From DSWT01 sp049975385 (lineage in GTDB: Bacteria; Chloroflexota; Anaerolineae; B4-G1; SLSP01): a stretch of DNA of 34,029 bases. Location: positions 1-34,029 of the forward strand of contig JBNGDO010000041.1 in the NCBI GenBank assembly GCA_049975385.1, written 5' to 3'. Position 1 is the first letter of the stretch; the number at the start of each line of letters is the position of its first letter. The notes under the pieces were generated by a model. That model had not been told where the DNA came from, made no database searches, and was given only the letters and a program-made list of their open reading frames with translations. Position numbers and translations under genes: made by a program. This document shows positions 31,727 through 34,029 of the stretch, piece by piece.

Positions 31727-32144
31727 CGCTAACCTGGTTCTGAAACTTGTCTTACGAGAAGCGGATAGCAACAAAGCTAATTTCCTGTGGCAGTCATGGC
31801 TCGAACAAGGCTATCGTCCTGTTGCGCCCTATCTATTCCCTATGGAAATCACAGCCGTTCTCCGCAACCATGTCTATCGGGGTGTTATTTCCGCATCGTA
31901 TGGACGCACTGCGCTTGACACTGCATTGGCTTTCAGTGTGACGTTGCTGACATTTTCAAATCTCAGCCAACTCGCCTGGCAGTTGGCCGAAAAACTCAAT
32001 CGCCCGACGGCCTATGACGCCCATTATCTGGCCCTGGCGGAGATGCTCCATTGCGACTTCTGGACGGCAGATCGCCGGCTGTACAATGCGGCTGCTGCTA
32101 CCTTACCGTGGGTCCATTCACTGGATGAAATCCCGGAACAATGA
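31704..32144 (+). CDS. PIN-domain ribonuclease toxin (second pair)
   Basis: This is a 146-residue PIN-domain toxin starting inside the antitoxin gene (ATG 31704, in the +1 frame relative to it). Acidic active-site positions are intact: D8 in WVCVDANLVLK, E48 in FPMEIT, D105 in TAYDAHYLALAE, D123 in FWTADRRL. It is likely a Mg-dependent RNase that targets tRNA or other RNA. Codon use and composition are more AT-rich than the following aminotransferase gene. A short GACTA-type repeat string (about 32146-32160) follows the stop. Confidence 0.92.
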   Translation: MNSWVCVDANLVLKLVLREADSNKANFLWQSWLEQGYRPVAPYLFPMEITAVLRNHVYRGVISASYGRTALDTALAFSVTLLTFSNLSQLAWQLAEKLNRPTAYDAHYLALAEMLHCDFWTADRRLYNAAAATLPWVHSLDEIPEQ

Positions 32145-32193
32145 AATCCGACTATCCGACTAACGGTTACTGGACTCTTTGAGGAGAACCCCT

Positions 32194-33360
32194 ATGAAAG
32201 ATCGAAAACTGCTGATGATCCCCGGCCCTATCGAATTCGAGCCGGCCGTGCTGGCGGCGATGGGCGCACCGACGACGAGCCACGTGGCCCCGGAGTTCAT
32301 CGAAGTCTTCGGGCAGGCGTTGGAGCGCATGCGCGAGGTCTTCCTCTGCTCCGATGGCCAGCCCTTCATTGTGGCGGGATCTGGCACGCTGGCGATGGAC
32401 CTGGCCGGCGCGAACCTGATCGAGCCGGGCGACAAGGCACTTGTCGTCAACACCGGTTACTTCGGCGACCGCTACGGCGCGCTGTTGGAGCGTTACGGCG
32501 CGGAAGTCACGCACGTGCGTGCGCCGGTCGGCGGATGTCCGGCGCTGGAAGATGTCGAGGCCGCCCTCAAGAATGCGAGATTCAAACTGATGACGGTCAC
32601 GCATGTGGACACGTCCACCGGCGTGCTCACCGACGTCAAAGCGCTGGCGGCGCTGGCCCGGCAGTACGAGACGCTCATCGTCGTGGATGGCGTTTGTTCG
32701 GTGGCGGGCGAGGAATTGCGCATGATCGAGTGGGGCGTCGATCTGGCGCTGACCGCATCGCAGAAGGCCATCGGCGTGCCGCCGGGACTGGCGCTGTTCG
32801 TCGCCGGGCCACGGGCGATGGCGGCGTTCAAGGCGCGCACCAGGCCCGTCCTCAATTTCTACGCCGATTGGACGCACTGGCTGCCAGTGATGGAGGCCTA
32901 CGAAGCGCGCAAGCCTGCCTACTTCGGCACCCCGGCGGTCAATTTGATCGCCGCGCTCAACGTGAGCCTGGGCATCATCCTGCAAGAAGGCATGGAAGCG
33001 CGCTTTGCGCGTCACCGGGCGATCAGCAAAGCGTGCAAAGCCGCTGTCACGGCGTTGGGACTAGGCCAGGTCCCGCTCTCGCCGGACGTCGCCGCCAACA
33101 CGATGACGGCACCGCGCTATCCGGCAGGCGTGGCGGGGACGGACTTGCTGTCGAAGATCACGGCAGCAGGTGCGATCCTGGCGGGCGGGTTGCATCCGGC
33201 GATTCGTGCGGAATACTTCCGCATTGGGCACATGGGCGCCGTCACCCAGGGCGATTTGCTGGCGACGATCGGCGCGCTCGAAACCGGGCTGGCGCAGTGC
33301 GGCTATGCCTTCGAGAAGGGTGCGGGCGTCGCTGCGGCGATGGCGAGCCTCATCGGTTAA
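32194..33360 (+). CDS. Class V aminotransferase (alanine/serine-glyoxylate type)
   Basis: This is a 388-residue PLP-dependent aminotransferase of class V; relatives move the amino group of alanine or serine to glyoxylate. The start is at 32194, behind GAGGAG. Family features: LMIPGPIEFEP at the N-terminus, AGSGTLAMDLAGANL near residue 60-75, HVDTSTGVLTD, the PLP-ring Asp in IVVDGVCSVAGEE (D165) and the Schiff-base Lys in LTASQKAIGVPPG (K191). The C-terminal small domain has GAILAGGLHP and RIGHMG. It stands alone after the toxin-antitoxin pair. Exact substrates are not fixed by sequence. Confidence 0.92.
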   Translation: MKDRKLLMIPGPIEFEPAVLAAMGAPTTSHVAPEFIEVFGQALERMREVFLCSDGQPFIVAGSGTLAMDLAGANLIEPGDKALVVNTGYFGDRYGALLERYGAEVTHVRAPVGGCPALEDVEAALKNARFKLMTVTHVDTSTGVLTDVKALAALARQYETLIVVDGVCSVAGEELRMIEWGVDLALTASQKAIGVPPGLALFVAGPRAMAAFKARTRPVLNFYADWTHWLPVMEAYEARKPAYFGTPAVNLIAALNVSLGIILQEGMEARFARHRAISKACKAAVTALGLGQVPLSPDVAANTMTAPRYPAGVAGTDLLSKITAAGAILAGGLHPAIRAEYFRIGHMGAVTQGDLLATIGALETGLAQCGYAFEKGAGVAAAMASLIG

Positions 33361-33371
33361 GCGTGGAGATT

Positions 33372-33433
33372 TTAACACAGAGACACGGAGAACACAGAGT
33401 TTTTTTTGTGTCTTTTCTGTGAACTCTGTGTTT
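33372..33433. repeat. Dispersed CACGGAGACACAGAG repeat (fourth site)
   Basis: TTAACACAGAGACACGGAGA and an AACACAGAG arm pair with CTCTGTGTT; an eight-T tract lies in the centre. It begins 11 bases after the aminotransferase stop. Confidence 0.75.
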
Positions 33434-33485
33434 TGTTTTTCATCATTGAAGCGTTACTCAACATCGAGATAAGGAGAATTGTATT

Positions 33486-34029
33486 ATGCGTTACGGGTAC
33501 TTCGATGACAAGAACCGCGAGTATGTGATCACCCAACCGGACACTCCACTGCCGTGGATCAACTACCTGGGCAGCGAGGCGTACTTTGGCCTCATCTCCA
33601 ACACGGCGGGCGGCTATTCGTTCTACCGCGATGCGCGGCTGCGACGCATCACGCGCTACCGTTACAACAACGTGCCGTTAGATTTCGGCGGGCGCTACCT
33701 TTACTTGCGCGACAACGCCACCGGGACATTCTGGTCGCCTTCGTGGCAGCCCACGCGGACCCCGTTGGACAGCTACACCTGTCGCCATGGGATGGGGTAT
33801 ACGATTATAGAATCAGCGAATGAGCGAATCAACGTGGAGACGCTGTATTTTGTGCCGCTCGGCGCGAATTTGGAGATTTGGTCGACGACGATCACCAATC
33901 AACGCGACACTCCCGCCGATTTGTCGCTGTTCTCGCTGATCGAGTTCTGTCTGTGGGATGCGCAGGACGATGCGACGAACTACCAGCGTAACTTCAACAT
34001 CGCGCAGGTCGAGGTCCCCCCCTTAGTCC
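33486..34029 (+). CDS. GH94 cellobiose/cellodextrin phosphorylase-like protein (partial, runs off the right edge)
   Basis: 181 codons are visible, about a quarter of the usual ~800. The start at 33486 follows AAGGAG by 9 bases. The N-terminal beta-sandwich domain of GH94 glycoside phosphorylases is recognisable from GYFDDKNREYVITQPDTPLP, WINYLGSEAYFGLISNTAGG and YSFYRDARLRRITRYRYN. These enzymes split beta-linked gluco-oligosaccharides with inorganic phosphate to give a sugar 1-phosphate, saving ATP, and are cytoplasmic. The catalytic domain is beyond the window, so the exact member (cellobiose, cellodextrin, chitobiose or laminaribiose phosphorylase) cannot be named. Confidence 0.9.
   Translation, partial: MRYGYFDDKNREYVITQPDTPLPWINYLGSEAYFGLISNTAGGYSFYRDARLRRITRYRYNNVPLDFGGRYLYLRDNATGTFWSPSWQPTRTPLDSYTCRHGMGYTIIESANERINVETLYFVPLGANLEIWSTTITNQRDTPADLSLFSLIEFCLWDAQDDATNYQRNFNIAQVEVPPLV

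Overview
The window reads as chromosomal DNA of a free-living, GC-rich bacterium, most probably a member of the Chloroflexota (Anaerolineae-like). The assignment is inference. It rests on lipoproteins with Thr/Pro-rich linkers, PA14 and beta-propeller surface proteins, Phd/PIN toxin-antitoxin pairs, many dispersed intergenic repeats (the 'CACGGAGACACAGAG' type, 'TAGTCG' strings, REP-like hairpins), and the mix of gene families. No rRNA, tRNA, CRISPR array, prophage or complete insertion sequence is visible.

Layout: 1-4343 is the high-affinity phosphate operon pstS-pstC-pstA-pstB (minus strand; pstB runs off the left edge) behind a Pho-box promoter. 4482-6897 is a divergent transketolase with its terminator. 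7063-7682 is a Phd/PIN toxin-antitoxin pair. 7731-8240 is a nitroreductase. 8346-12695 is a hydroxy-acid/keto-acid locus: an HpcH/HpaI aldolase and a LarA-type nickel racemase on the minus strand, a second aldolase and a D-2-hydroxyacid dehydrogenase on the plus strand. 12923-14842 is a triple-PA14 surface protein. 14900-16550 holds a frameshifted zinc-ribbon gene and a membrane-tailed pentapeptide-repeat protein.

16756-21655 is the most interesting block: VTC-domain polyphosphate polymerase, DUF4956 membrane protein, Cthe_2159-like beta-helix lipoprotein and CotH-kinase lipoprotein, all on the minus strand. It is followed upstream by an OmpR-type response regulator and a HAMP histidine kinase (21751-23880). 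The remainder holds an M20 dipeptidase, a DEAD-box helicase, a frameshifted NarL-type regulator, an AT-rich C39-like peptidase, a beta-propeller lipoprotein, an alpha/beta hydrolase lipoprotein, a second Phd/PIN pair, a class V aminotransferase and the start of a GH94 phosphorylase.

Main result: the promoters of pstS, the VTC gene and the response regulator share one architecture. Each has four 7-base direct repeats (TTAACNN-like) at an 11-base period, followed by exactly 8 bases and a TATNNT -10 box. This is the 7+4 layout of Pho boxes. It suggests the two-component pair is PhoB/PhoR and that it controls itself, phosphate uptake (pst) and the VTC/DUF4956/beta-helix/CotH operon, so phosphate import and a putative membrane-linked polyphosphate system would form one local regulon. 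A second new element is a 96-bp MITE-like repeat with 17-bp terminal inverted repeats, present twice. One copy sits exactly where the regulator's transcript should begin.
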